A DNA stretch of 64,000 nucleotides from Neelides folsomi (Eukaryota; Arthropoda; Collembola; Neelipleona; Neelidae), in the NCBI GenBank assembly GCA_034687125.1, contig JAQGBZ010000146.1, forward strand, positions 1 through 64,000. Reading direction: 5' to 3'. Below, piece after piece: positions 1 to 11,070 of the stretch (position 1 is its first letter; each line of letters opens with the position of its first letter). Position numbers and translations under genes: made by a program. The notes below the pieces were generated by a model. It did not search any database and was not told where the DNA came from. It was given only the letters and a program-made list of their open reading frames with translations.

Positions 1-1526
1 GCTTACTCAGGCGGGATTTCAATTTTCTATCTAACCGCCTCACTTAAATATATTTAGTTTTATATGTGTATGAAGTTATAATGGATTGGGTTTACATACC
101 TACTTAATGCTGTGATTGCTTTTTTACGAGGTGAGGTATTATTATTAAATCCCTTGAGTGTTAATTCCTTTTGAATTCCCAATTTTGATAATGATATGTC
201 ACAAAGGGATATTTAAATCTATGTCAGTGAAGTACTTCTCTTGCGTAAAGAAAGTTACAAAACATTTTAATTGAAGACGTAGGATATATCATAGACGTAC
301 ATAGGCTCTTATATTGTACAGAAAATAATACAAAAAACATCTGAATCAATTATTCATAATTTATTACTACCTTGTTTAGGATGCAAATAAATATTTTATT
401 CATTCTTAGAATAATCATAATCATTAATTTGCCAAATATTGTAAATTCATGTTAAAAGTCCTATTAATAATATTAATGAAAAGTATAACTTTGATTTCAT
501 AATTTGCCCATGATTGAATACCAATTTGGTATCTACTTTGTAGAAAATATTATGCCATTATAGCCATTATAAATACTATGTAATGTATTATATATAGTAC
601 CTGTAGGTACTCTAGGTACATGTAAACTCTAGGTACACCAATATTAAATATGACAATTCATTGTTTATTGGGTCATCCTTGTTATCTTTGTGAAATGAGA
701 CATTGTGATTGGTCACGTGGTACTCGTCTAAAATACATGGGATTTTCTTATAACACAAAAACGGCAGTCCGTAGGGTCCAAATGTGAATGTGATATGAAA
801 GATATCCAAAAAACAATTCAAAAAACTTTGATTTTGGATCCTACCTAGTGCCGTTTTTTAACTAGCTAATTGTTTTTAAATTAATGAATAGGGATGCGAA
901 ATATATTAACGGAACCCTGTGCGCGGATTTTAAGTTTTGGGGGAATATGCGACATTGTCGGAGTTTTTTTATTTTACAAAGATAACAGAATGACCCTATT
1001 ATCAATTACAGAAATCGTATCTCATAATTTATAAAATTTATAATAAACAAACACAATGCAATAAAATGTTTGGCATTATTAAAAGTCCTACTGAATTAAC
1101 TTCATTCTAATATTGAGTTGATTTATCCAGATAGCCCAATTGTCATTTTAACGTGTCAATTATCACGTAGCCGAATTATTATCAGTAACTGTTATATTGG
1201 TACTTTCCGTGTTTTACAAACTTCCAAACGTTACGTATTAACTCATTTATGAGCTTTGCATCTCGACTATCTTCAATTCAGATATCATTTGATGAGAATT
1301 ATGCGTAATGATCTTCCTCCACATTGAATGAATTACCCTTTAGCTCAAAAGGTTCGTAGACCTTCGGTAGACAGCTCCTATAAAAGCAATTTCCCCCGTT
1401 TCGGATGTGGAGAGTTAATTTGGCTATTAAGTAAAGTGTGCCGACTTTTACAATAATTAGCAAGTATAATGTAATTCTCAAAGTTTGAAAAATAAGGAAA
1501 TATAAAACTTTTGTGAATCATTTAAA
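1..1526. other. Intergenic, no supported gene
   Basis: AT-rich DNA upstream of the SLC46-type transporter. Open stretches here are short, low in complexity and lack matching splice sites. At the extreme left edge the minus strand shows a donor-like GTAAGC (complement of positions 3-8), so an exon of a gene lying outside the window could end here. Nothing confirms it. Confidence 0.5.
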
Positions 1527-3628
1527 ATGGAAAACGAAAAGAAGGAATCGCTTTTGGAAAAAGGGAAGAAATGGATCAATTTAATAACAATCGAACCGGC
1601 CTTTCTTCTCCACATGGTAGCTGCATCAATGGGAAATATTATGTTGAGAGAATTGATGTTGGACCGTGCATGTAGAATTAATTTAGCTTTTTCTGATCAA
1701 GTTTGTGATAACCGGTATAAAAAATATTAAATAAATTAAAACCTTATTCCTACATTGAATTTATAAAAAAATATTATTTGTTAATTATTTAAGGAGTCGA
1801 GTTGTCGAAGAACAAATTCAATATGTTTATACGGACATCAACACATGGAGAGAAGTTTTGGACAATGCGTTCCCAGCATTTGCAGTTTTGTTTCTTGGAG
1901 CTTGGTCAGACATTTATGGGAGGAAGTTGATTTTCATCCTTCCGATTTTTGGACAAATTGTTCGATTCATTGGACTTCTCCTTTGTGTCAACTTTGATCA
2001 ATTGAGTGCAGATTGGGTCGGAGTTATCGGAACCATTCCAGTTGCTCTCACCGGATCTCGGACGCTCCTAAGTCTTGCAACTTATAGCTACATAACAGAC
2101 ATCTCTTCAGTGAGGGACAGAACTTTGAGGATTGGATTGCTGGCCAGCGTTCGGACTTTTGGGAGATCTTTGGGTTCGAGCGTTGGAGGATTTCTCAATA
2201 CAAAGGGGATGGACTATGTTGGCTTATTTGCAATTGGAGGATTCTTGGAAGTTTTTGCCTTTGCCCAAGCTGTCTTTTATATGCGGAATACCCGGAAGGC
2301 TAATGCAGTTAGAGGAACCGGGAAATGTGCAGTGGTCCAAGATATGTTCAAAGTTAAAAACACTGTCGACACTTTTAAATCGTTTGTCAAAAAGAGGGAA
2401 GGAAAAAAGAGGATGATTCTTTATGCTCTCACAATTACACTCTTTTTCACAATGGCTCCAATTCAAGGTTTCAGCTAAATTTTTGTATTCTATAATTAAT
2501 TAATATGATAATATTCATTAATTTATTAATTTATAATTAAATACATTGGTGTTAACTTTAGTTTGATCCTTTAGGGGAAGAATCGGTCATTCGGTTATTT
2601 ACAAGATTAAAATTAGGATGGGATGTTGGGGATTTTGGATATCATTCCACTTTCAGGATGATTGTTAATTTTGCAGGTAAAATCATACTCAATTATTTAA
2701 TCATTATTATTATTAATTATTTAATCATTATTTAACCATCATCAATCTGATTATTATCATTTATTTAATGGTAATTAGCCCACACTTGATAAATAAGATA
2801 ATTTAAAATTGGGCTTAATTGTGATTATGTGATTTCCAGGAGGGTTGCTCTCAATTGGTATATTAAGCACATGGCTTAAATTCTCAGACTCAATGATAGG
2901 AATTTTATCTTGTTTGAGTCAAATTGCTGCAGCTGTAATCTACGCATTCGCGAATAACACTTTCATGATGTATTTAGGTACAATTGATTATTAACAACGT
3001 TAATTGAATAATGATTAATAACATAAGCCTTATAGAGAAAAAAAATTATTTCAATAGCTCCATTGATTGACGTTCTCAACGGAACAATGATCATTGCCAC
3101 ACGTTCGATGATATCAAAGATAATTCCATTCTCTGAAATCGGGAAGGTCAATACGTTTATTGGAGTTTTGGAAGCGACGGCTCCACTTGCAGCGAATCCT
3201 CTCTACACTCGATTTTACAATGCAACACTGGCAGATTTCCCAGGAGCGTTTTTTCTCGTTTCGGGAGTTTTGACCCTCCCATGTTTGATCATTTATGCGT
3301 ATGATAGAATTTGATAAAGAATGCTAATACTAAGCCTTATAAAATTCTAAATATGTTACGTTATGCTTTGTTATGTAATCTTATGAAATGTGTACTTAAT
3401 AGATATGTTCATTGTGTGGTTTTCAGTTGGCTGCGAATCAAACACTTATCGGAATTTACTTCCAAAACATCTGAAAGAGTCGAAAAGTCGGAAAAGCGTG
3501 GGAAGGAGGACAGGAGTTCAGGGGCATATGAGAATCATGGAATGGAAATTGAAGCTCCTTCCCTTCCACAAATACAAAATAATTTAGAGTTAGATGAGAA
3601 GAGTGAATCTAATTTTGTAAAGGTCTGA
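1527..3628 (+). CDS. SLC46-type major facilitator transporter
   Basis: Six exons join in frame: 1527-1714, 1794-2467, 2575-2676, 2840-2977, 3058-3298 and 3427-3628, giving 514 residues. Introns are 79-127 bp. The product is a polytopic membrane carrier. The first membrane segment follows a charged cytoplasmic N terminus, and the MFS loop 2-3 signature is visible as LGAWSDIYGRK near residues 97-107. The N-terminal half carries ITDISSVRDRTLRIG, the hallmark of SLC46/proton-coupled folate transporter relatives. A basic middle loop (VKKREGKKR) separates the two halves, and the C-terminal tail is hydrophilic and acidic. Length matches the family (about 450-520). Arthropod SLC46 members are often multiplied and their substrates vary, so the cargo (folate-like compound, drug or peptidoglycan fragment) cannot be told. 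The fifth-exon donor GTATGA is the least certain splice. An AATAAA lies at 3865-3870. Confidence 0.88.
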
Positions 3629-4824
3629 TTTAATCGCCCTATCTCATTCATGATTAATGTGTGTAAATATCATTAAAAAGCACATTAAGGATATTTAATT
3701 ATTAAAAGTTAAAAGTGAATTAAAGTATGAACGAAATGCTGGCCGTTGATGAATGACCAAAAACAGAGGTGTTATATTTTAAATAACTTAAAGTTAATTC
3801 CAAAAGATGTTTAAAGTAGCGAAATAATGTGTGCATGGATTGTAAGATTATGTTGAGGGATGTAAATAAAAAGAAAATAAAAAAATTACTCTCATTCATC
3901 AGCATTGCACAAACTTACTTTTTAATTATGTGTACAATCTTGTCTCATTAAAACACTTTTATTCCTCCGCTCGTATCCAGAATGTCCAGAAAGTAAAATG
4001 AAATTCAAGCCCAAGTTTTCTATACAATGCAATGAGAAAAAAGTCAAATGAATTCCCAGTCAAATAATAAATTATACAAATTTCGCCATGCGTTAAATAT
4101 TTATATTATTGTTATATTATATTTGCTAGTGATTTTAAAAAGTTTTATGGAATCACCTTCTCCGGCATAATTGCTATATTTAATTTAACTCGTATATTTA
4201 GTACACATTGAACAGTTGCTCCTTAGTAAATACTTTAGTTTGTATTGATTGACAAATGAAGAGAATCAATAAAGTCAAAGAGCATAAACCAATGCTTAAT
4301 TTTAATAGTGAGTGATATTTATGGTTGAACCATGGCTCTATAGTAAATCAGAATAATTAACTATTTAATTAAAAGTTCCTTCCAAATTCCATCAACTTGA
4401 AACAATTGGGAATTGTTTGTGCTTGTGTAGCGATACATCATTGTATAGTATTTGTATTACAATTTATTGCTATATGATATTTAAGGAAAAGGGTAAAATA
4501 AATAACCATTTATCAGAAGAATCACGCGTGTATTAAATTCCCTTACCGTTTAACTTTTACCTTATATTCCTCATATTGGCTCATATACCCAATACTCTGC
4601 TCCTAATGAACTGACTTGGAGTGAAGATTTCCTAATACCTACTCGCTCTTTTTACCCTGTCAGTCCACTTTTTATTTATGCCAATTTGAACCAAAGATTC
4701 TTCCACATTTGTGCAATTTAATTCCCAAAGATTTAACCTCAATCGGCCTAATAAAGGAAATTAAATTATATAGTTTTTAAAAGTTTAATTGTAAGGTCAG
4801 TTGAATAGAAATTTATAATTTAAA
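3629..4824. other. 3' UTR and intergenic spacer
   Basis: This 1.2-kb AT-rich gap lies between the SLC46-type gene and ABCD3, which run in the same direction. It holds a likely polyadenylation signal for the first gene (AATAAA at 3865-3870). No open frame here has splice sites or recognisable protein character. Confidence 0.5.
3865..3870 (+). terminator. Polyadenylation signal of the SLC46-type gene
   Basis: Canonical AATAAA about 240 bp after the stop codon at 3628, on the coding strand and in AT-rich 3' flank. It is the first perfect hexamer after the stop. Confidence 0.4.
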
Positions 4825-7712
4825 ATGGCACCAGCACATTCCAAATTAAAATCATCTGGTTTGATGATTATTTTTTCATCGTCTTCAATCATTTCTGCAA
4901 TTCTCCTTTTAAAATTTTTAAAGTCGTCCAAAAGGTATTAAGGATTCTACCATCTGTAACTATTTTAATATTTAGAACAATTCATTAATTAAATTATATA
5001 TTTTATTTAGATCGACAATAAAAACCAAAAATGTGCTTCTTGACAAAAAGAAATTTGATGCAGATTTTATTCCAAAGATATCCAAAATTTTAAGAATTCT
5101 CATTCCAACTTGGAGATGTAAAGAAGTATTTTTCATGTCCTTGATCAGCTTCAGTTTGGTTGTTCGGTCACTCTGTGACCTTTGGATGATTTATCTTGGG
5201 ACACTTCTGGAATCGGCCATCATCAGTGGAGACAAATCCAAATTCAATCATCATTTAGCTCAATTTGCTCTTTCAATGCCAACGGTATTTTAATTCTATC
5301 ATTATATTATAAAATTAATACATTAGTTATTCAGTTGGAAATTTTGAAGTTGGTTTTTTATATAAAATGATATTAAGGACCAATATGAAAATTTGTTATT
5401 TCAGATGAGTCTAACTAACTCGATTCTCAAATACAGTACAGATCAATTAAGTATTCGATTCAGGTCAAGATTGACGAAGCATCTGATGGGGCGCTACATG
5501 AACAAATTGACATATCACAAATTGACAACTCTCCTTCCAAATGCTGATCAATTGATAACTCAAGACGTTGATCGTTTTTGCAACTCCGTCGCTCACCTTT
5601 ACAGCCAACTCTCAAAGCCAGTGTTAGACATTATGATTTACGTCTACGGAATTAGCCGAAATATTGGAAAAACCGTCCCGGCTTTCATGTTGGGTTATTT
5701 GGCTCTCGCAGCTGGGATTTTGATCAAAATAAGAAAACCGATGAGCTTTTTGACATCACAAGAGCAAGCATTTGAAGGAGACTTTAGATATTGTAATTCA
5801 AGGTAAGCTTAAATCTTAAATAAATATTCTCAATTCATATAAAAGTAGTATGCACCTGCGAATTTAACATCTTTTGATTAACAACAATGGTTAATTATTT
5901 TAAATTAAAAATTATATATTTAAATGACTTTAACAGGCTAATCACCAATTCTGAAGAAATCGCTTTTTACAATGGTGGCAAAAGAGAATTGTTAACTTTA
6001 GTTTCGTCCTTCGATAATCTAATCAATCACATGGCTTCATTCTCGCAGTTTAAATTTGTCATGAATTTCATGGAGAACGTCGTGGCGAAATGTATTTATT
6101 AAAATAATGCTAAAATTAAAAAATTATATTTAATGAAGCTATTACTAAATTATAGACCTTTGTTATTCAGATATTGCTACTGTCGTTGGTTATTACTCCG
6201 TTTCACGACCATTTTTCCTCACGGATAATAAACTGAGCAATATGTCCCAAAGAGATCGTCTCGAGTCGTATTATAAATCTGGCAGAATGCTCATCAATTT
6301 GGCTCAGGCCATCGGTCGTTTGGTTATGAATGGGAAGGAGCTGAGCAGATTGAGCGGATTTACTTCCAGGGTTCATGAACTTGATGCCAAGCTCTCTTTG
6401 ATCGGACGGGAAACAGTTGACAATATTGTTTACAAGGATTACATCATCAAGTTTGAAAAAGTTCCAATTGTCACTCCTAATGGAGATATGCTAATTGAGG
6501 TATAGTGTGAGAATAAATAAAATGTATAAATTGTAAAATGATTAATTTAAAAGATTTATTGCTAATATCTAATTAAAGTATGAAATTCGATAATTCCTTT
6601 GATGATTACACAAACCATAAAGTAAACTTACAAACTTACAATTAATTAATATATTATGGTTCGTTATGACAGATAAATATTATAATTAATGGCTTAAACT
6701 TTTCCAGGAATTGAACTTGACTGTCGAATCTGGAACGAATGTTTTAGTGAGCGGACCGAACGGATGTGGCAAATCATCTCTGTTTCGAATCCTTGGTGGT
6801 TTATGGCCTTGCACAGGGGGAAGGTTAACGAAGCCGACGAATGACAAATTGTTTTACATTCCGCAACGTCCTTACATGAGCATTGGAACTTTGAGGGACC
6901 AAGTGATTTATCCAGATACCCATCAGGACATGATAATAAAGGTTAATACAGAATTCAATTACAAATATATTGTTCTTACAAACTTATAATACTGAGGATT
7001 ATTGTGCAAATATTAGCAAATATTGTTGGTTTGCAGATATATTCATTTTGTTTATTAATTTACAATAGGGACGTTCCGACGCGGATTTAGTTAAAATACT
7101 AAGATTGGTGGACCTTGAATGGATTGTTGAACAGTCGCTGAAATCAGAAGATAACTTTGTTGGGCAGAGAAGATCTTTTGATTCAAATGAAAACTGGATG
7201 GAAGTTTTGTCTGGTGGACAAAAACAAAGACTAGCAATGGTTCGTATACTTTTTAATATTTACCAAAAATTATTAACATTTAAAGTTTTTAATTTCAATA
7301 GTTTAATTAACCTATTCTATCATATATGATGTATTAATAATTATCGAAATCTAGGCAAGACTATTGTATCATCGTCCGCAATTTGCTATTCTTGACGAAT
7401 GCACGAGCGCTGTCTCTCTCGACATTGAGGATAAAATTTATGGAGAATTCAAAAAAACTGGAATCACACTTTTTACTGTCAGCCATAGGAAAACATTATG
7501 GAAATTTCACGATTATTTGCTCATAATGGTTAGTTACATCTTAATGAGAATGTTAAATTCAATGAATGACAATGAAAACAATGAATTTTCGTTTTCTCAA
7601 AAGTGAACTATCATCATAATTTTACTGATAAATTATAAGCAATTTTTAATTTTTTTAGGACGGCCGCGGTGGATGGGAGTTTTCGGAAAACTCACAATTT
7701 GAGGCGCTTTAA
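4825..7712 (+). CDS. ABCD3: Peroxisomal ABC half-transporter ABCD3 (PMP70)
   Basis: Nine exons join in frame: 4825-4934, 5011-5284, 5405-5802, 5937-6091, 6171-6499, 6708-6941, 7069-7239, 7355-7528 and 7659-7712. The product has 632 residues (human ABCD3 has 659). The family imports long-chain, branched and dicarboxylic acyl-CoAs into peroxisomes as a dimer. The N-terminal half is the transmembrane domain, with the ABCD hallmark [16 protein letters not shown]. The ATPase domain has Walker [11 protein letters not shown]-loop PQRPYM, signature LSGGQKQR, Walker [13 protein letters not shown] and H-loop TVSHRK. The ABCD3-like tail ends in DGRGGWEF. Sequence around NGGKREL and the [11 protein letters not shown] block is closer to ABCD3 than to ABCD1/2. 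The ATG at 4825 is the only one giving an intact exon 1; a hydrophobic segment follows it, as in PMP70. All core catalytic motifs are intact. Confidence 0.95.
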
Positions 7713-8080
7713 TATCACGATATGGTGCACGTTTGGTAATCCTTTGTTTAAGAATTACAAGTTGATTGTGATAAATCTACTTATTTTTATATTAAAAATC
7801 AATTATTATGGCAGGGTCCTTAATTAAAGTTAACTACGAAATAGATGATTATATTATAAACTAGCTAAGCTGAATTTTATTCATTTTGTTATTATATGAT
7901 TGTTGTTCGTTCAATAAAAATACATTCTTGATGAATTCTATTGGATTAAATTTCAATTTAATAAAATGTTTATTTATTATTTTGTTCTTACAATCAAAGG
8001 GCATTTGTTGAATCAAATAAAAGATATGTAATGGATCAAATTCACTTTTTTTCATCCCTTCATTTGTGACCATTTTCCTC
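7713..8080. other. Convergent 3' flanks
   Basis: The 3' flank of ABCD3 meets the 3' flank of the small minus-strand membrane protein. A minus-strand open stretch (7861-8091) continues past the stop of that gene in another frame. It is AT-rich and not convincing as protein. Confidence 0.5.
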
Positions 8081-8519
8081 TCATGGAACAATTACAAGAA
8101 TAAAAACCAAAATTTCAATCGTAAGGGCTATAGCTCCAGCTACGTGAAGTTGAAAGTTTAATTTTTCTCGTCGGAGATTTTCCAAATATTCTTCATCTTC
8201 CATTCTCATCTCTTCATCAGACATTTCCATGAGCAAGGATTCGTGCACATTTGTCTCTCTTGGACCGCTATCTAAATACATTTAAAAAGTTCATGTTTGT
8301 GTGTGTTTATCAATCATACATTTTATACACGTACATATTAATTAATGTTGTTAATCCAATAGGGAATTTAAAATACTTATACTACTTGTATTGATATTTT
8401 TGTCATATGGTATACATAGAAAATGTTATTTTTTTCATTTATTCCTCACAGTCTTCAACAATCTCCTCACTGATAATTTCATCTTCTTGAGCCTTCGATG
8501 GAATCCTTCTCATTTCCAT
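8081..8519 (-). CDS. Small C-terminally anchored membrane protein, unknown
   Basis: Two exons on the minus strand, 8519-8471 and 8271-8081, join in frame (phase 1) into a 79-residue protein. Exon 1 starts at an ATG in A-rich context and ends at donor GTGAGG. Exon 2 follows the acceptor TGTATTTAG. The first 55 or so residues are hydrophilic and acidic (MSDEEMRMEDEEYLENLRRE). They are followed by one hydrophobic segment, AGAIALTIEILVFILVIV, running nearly to the C terminus, so the protein looks tail-anchored or like a small integral membrane protein. I do not recognise a family. A second in-frame Met lies two codons after the chosen start. Matching phase, good splice signals and sensible topology support a real gene, but expression is unproven. 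Confidence 0.55.
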
Positions 8520-8666
8520 TTTAGAAAATCTTTCATAAACGAAATTGAAAAGTCAAAATTCTAAAATGAAATTATTAAATCAAACTTAATAAAAACAAAG
8601 AGAAAGAAACAACAAAGAAAAGATAATAATTAATTATATTAAACAACATAAATTTAATAACGTTTA

Positions 8667-9210
8667 CTAACTCCAAGAGGTTATTTCCATTCGGCTGTTC
8701 GTTGGTTTCTCAGAAACGTCTCCCCTCCCAATTTCCTTCGAAGGTGGAGGCGAACAAAGGAGAAAACCAATGGGTTCAAATTGAAGAATTTCAATTCTCA
8801 TTCTGGCGACTTGGCAGAGTTCATTTGAAGTCGGAGGAGTATAAATATGAGTTATATAAGTCCTATTATGATGAGGGATTGAGGGTTTCTGCAAGTGTGA
8901 CAGACTTCAGTACTTCACTGTAAGGAATCTTGAGCTTGTGCAGGGATGGGAATAATAGGCTCGTAGAATTTAACGAGAACATTCATTTTCATGGCTCTTG
9001 TAAACTCCTCATGGTTCTTTGGCTCCTGCCGAACTCCCTTTGTTTCATCTTACTTTCATCGATGCATTTAAGGTCTGCCGACGATGGGCCTTTCGAAGAT
9101 CAAATGTCAACCTTATTGGACTCACTAGCCACAATCAATCAACATTCACAACAACTTTACAATATTTATTTCATTCAACTCATATCACTATTTAAATGTT
9201 AAATCATTAT
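8667..9210 (+). other. Possible small secreted-peptide gene
   Basis: This stretch is richer in GC than its flanks. It has a TATA-like TATAAATA at 8841-8848, an initiator-like TCAGT at 8907-8911 and an ATG at 9011 opening a 63-codon frame to 9202. That frame begins with a signal-peptide-like stretch (MVLWLLPNSLCFILLSSMHL) ending at a small-residue site. An acidic polar segment follows (DDGPFEDQMSTLLDSL). I do not recognise the product, and the TATA-to-initiator spacing (about 65 bp) is longer than usual. It may be a small secreted peptide, the 5' exon of a longer gene, or chance. Confidence 0.22.
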
Positions 9211-10340
9211 ATGCAAGTCATTTCAAAGTGAGATTCCCATTACACTCAATGTTTTCTTATAAACTTTAGCTAATAAAAGTTTCATGCTATTCGACACCTT
9301 TTTTTGTTTAAACTCTTGTAGGTTTTATGGATTTGTGTAGCTCACGGAATGCATTAAAATTTAAAATATTAAAAATAAGTATGAGTTTATGATATTAAAT
9401 AAATACATAATATGAATATGAATCAACTCAAGTTATAATTTATATTAGCAGCCTGATTTTCTTTTAATTGCTCGTTCGGCTTCTTTTGTACCAAATTACC
9501 AGAATGCACGTGCTGGGCGGAATATAAATTTCGAATACGACATATCATTTAAATACTTATAATGGATATACAAATATTGTAATGTATGATACTTCATTAA
9601 AGGATAATTTACAATGCGAACATAAAAGTTGTTCATCTGATCATTTGTTATATTATTGACTTTGTTAAACATTGGTAGTAATATCATTATTATCTGCAAG
9701 TTTGTATACTTTAGTTCACGAAGGAAATGATATTATGGAAAATGCACAGGATTTAACGACATGTTGTTCAATTCGTTCAAATTACATGTCACATCTTACC
9801 ATTCGATATCAATAACTATTTAAAAGCAGTTTTTATTCAGGTATAATTATCAACAATGTAATAAGCCAATGTCATGTAATAAGTCTTCAATACAATATCC
9901 ATAAAGCATTTATTGTATCAATTTAATTTTTTATAAGTTGTATGAAAATTCAAGTTTTTATTCCAAGTCAATGCCCCCATTTATTATTAATCATAATTAT
10001 GTATATAATGCTTATATAGTACAGTCTGTATGACTCATAATCTATTAAGAATATTAAGTATAGATAAACAACTCTTTTTATATAAATACAAATTAAACAT
10101 TTGGGGTGGAGATATGTGTCAAATTATTCAAATGTGAAGGGGTTAAATAAGTGTACGTAGGCTTAAATGTATAGAGGATAGAAATGTATCTAAATGTAAG
10201 TTAATTTTGAATTGATGTTCCCAAATGAGATTACATTTGAATGAGAGTTTAACATAGTCGGAGAGCCGGGGTGATAACGAGGGTAAAAGACGAGTGTAGT
10301 TTTAATACAATATTAAAATATTAAAGGAGTGGTTCACCAG
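9211..10340. other. Intergenic, nothing recognised
   Basis: AT-rich and low in complexity, with no coding-like frame, RNA gene or repeat unit that I can support. Confidence 0.5.
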
Positions 10341-11070
10341 ATTAACTCCCATATGACATCCCAACAAACGGAGAAAAAGGGGGAAATATTAGAGAGTCTG
10401 AGGACGCTGGGTTTGAATCTAATTGAGAAACGAGACTCGGGGGCGAATAATAAAGTAAATACAATTTTGAATGAATGATGTGTGTGTGGATGTGTTTGCG
10501 GAGGTTTGATGTTCCTATTTTATATGAAATTATATAAAAGCGGTTGGGCCGACAGGAGCCGTCGGGGGGAATTATTGGCAGGCGTGAGCGGTGAAGAGGA
10601 GCCAGACCCCTCGGAACACATTTAGGAATATGATCATCATAATCATCAAATTGGTGATGCAGAGTCAAGTGTCCTGGAAATTGAGGATTGTGTGATTCAG
10701 GAGGAAGCCGAGGTTCTCCCCGTCACTCAAACTCACGACTCGGCGTGTCGGGTTGAATGGGCTGCACCTGTACAGGTGCAAAAGTGCCTTGTTCTCTTTC
10801 CGTCTCTGCCCCACATTTCCCTCCCAATCTGGCTGGAAAATGAAATTGTGACTCGCGCTGAATCTCCTACTTTCCGTTTTCATCACTCCGAGAGGCAGAC
10901 GAAGTTGTTCGCCCGGCCCTCACTCATGTCACTACAAAGATCACCCGGTTGATACACGTGGAGGATCTCACTTCTTGACCAGAGCAGGACGACCAAGCGT
11001 TCCTTCACTCCCCGTTTGTTCGTTCAGCTCTAGTTAAGGGGAAGATGCACATCGGCCCAACTCCATCTCC
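10341..11070. other. GC-richer island in gene-free DNA, possible regulatory region or exon
   Basis: About 700 bp stand out from the AT-rich surroundings. A strong TATA-like TATATAAAAG lies at 10531-10540 on the plus strand. After an acceptor-like ACATTTAG (ending at 10624), the plus strand stays open to 10952 and reads acidic, protein-like sequence (for example DAESSVLEIEDCVIQEEAE). The minus strand is also partly open. An 18-bp palindrome made of two E-boxes lies at 10763-10780. This could be a promoter/enhancer or a spliced gene with short exons. I cannot recognise a product. Confidence 0.3.
10763..10780. promoter_or_regulatory. 18-bp perfect palindrome with two E-boxes
   Basis: TGCACCTGTACAGGTGCA reads the same on both strands and contains CACCTG and CAGGTG back to back. 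CACCTG is the core site of Snail-type zinc fingers and some bHLH factors. Its place in a GC-richer island of an otherwise gene-free stretch suggests a control element, but no target gene is apparent. Confidence 0.35.

Noticed and set aside
7861-8091. Minus-strand frame after the small membrane protein
   Set aside because: AT-driven open stretch in the 3' UTR, out of frame with the preceding exon.
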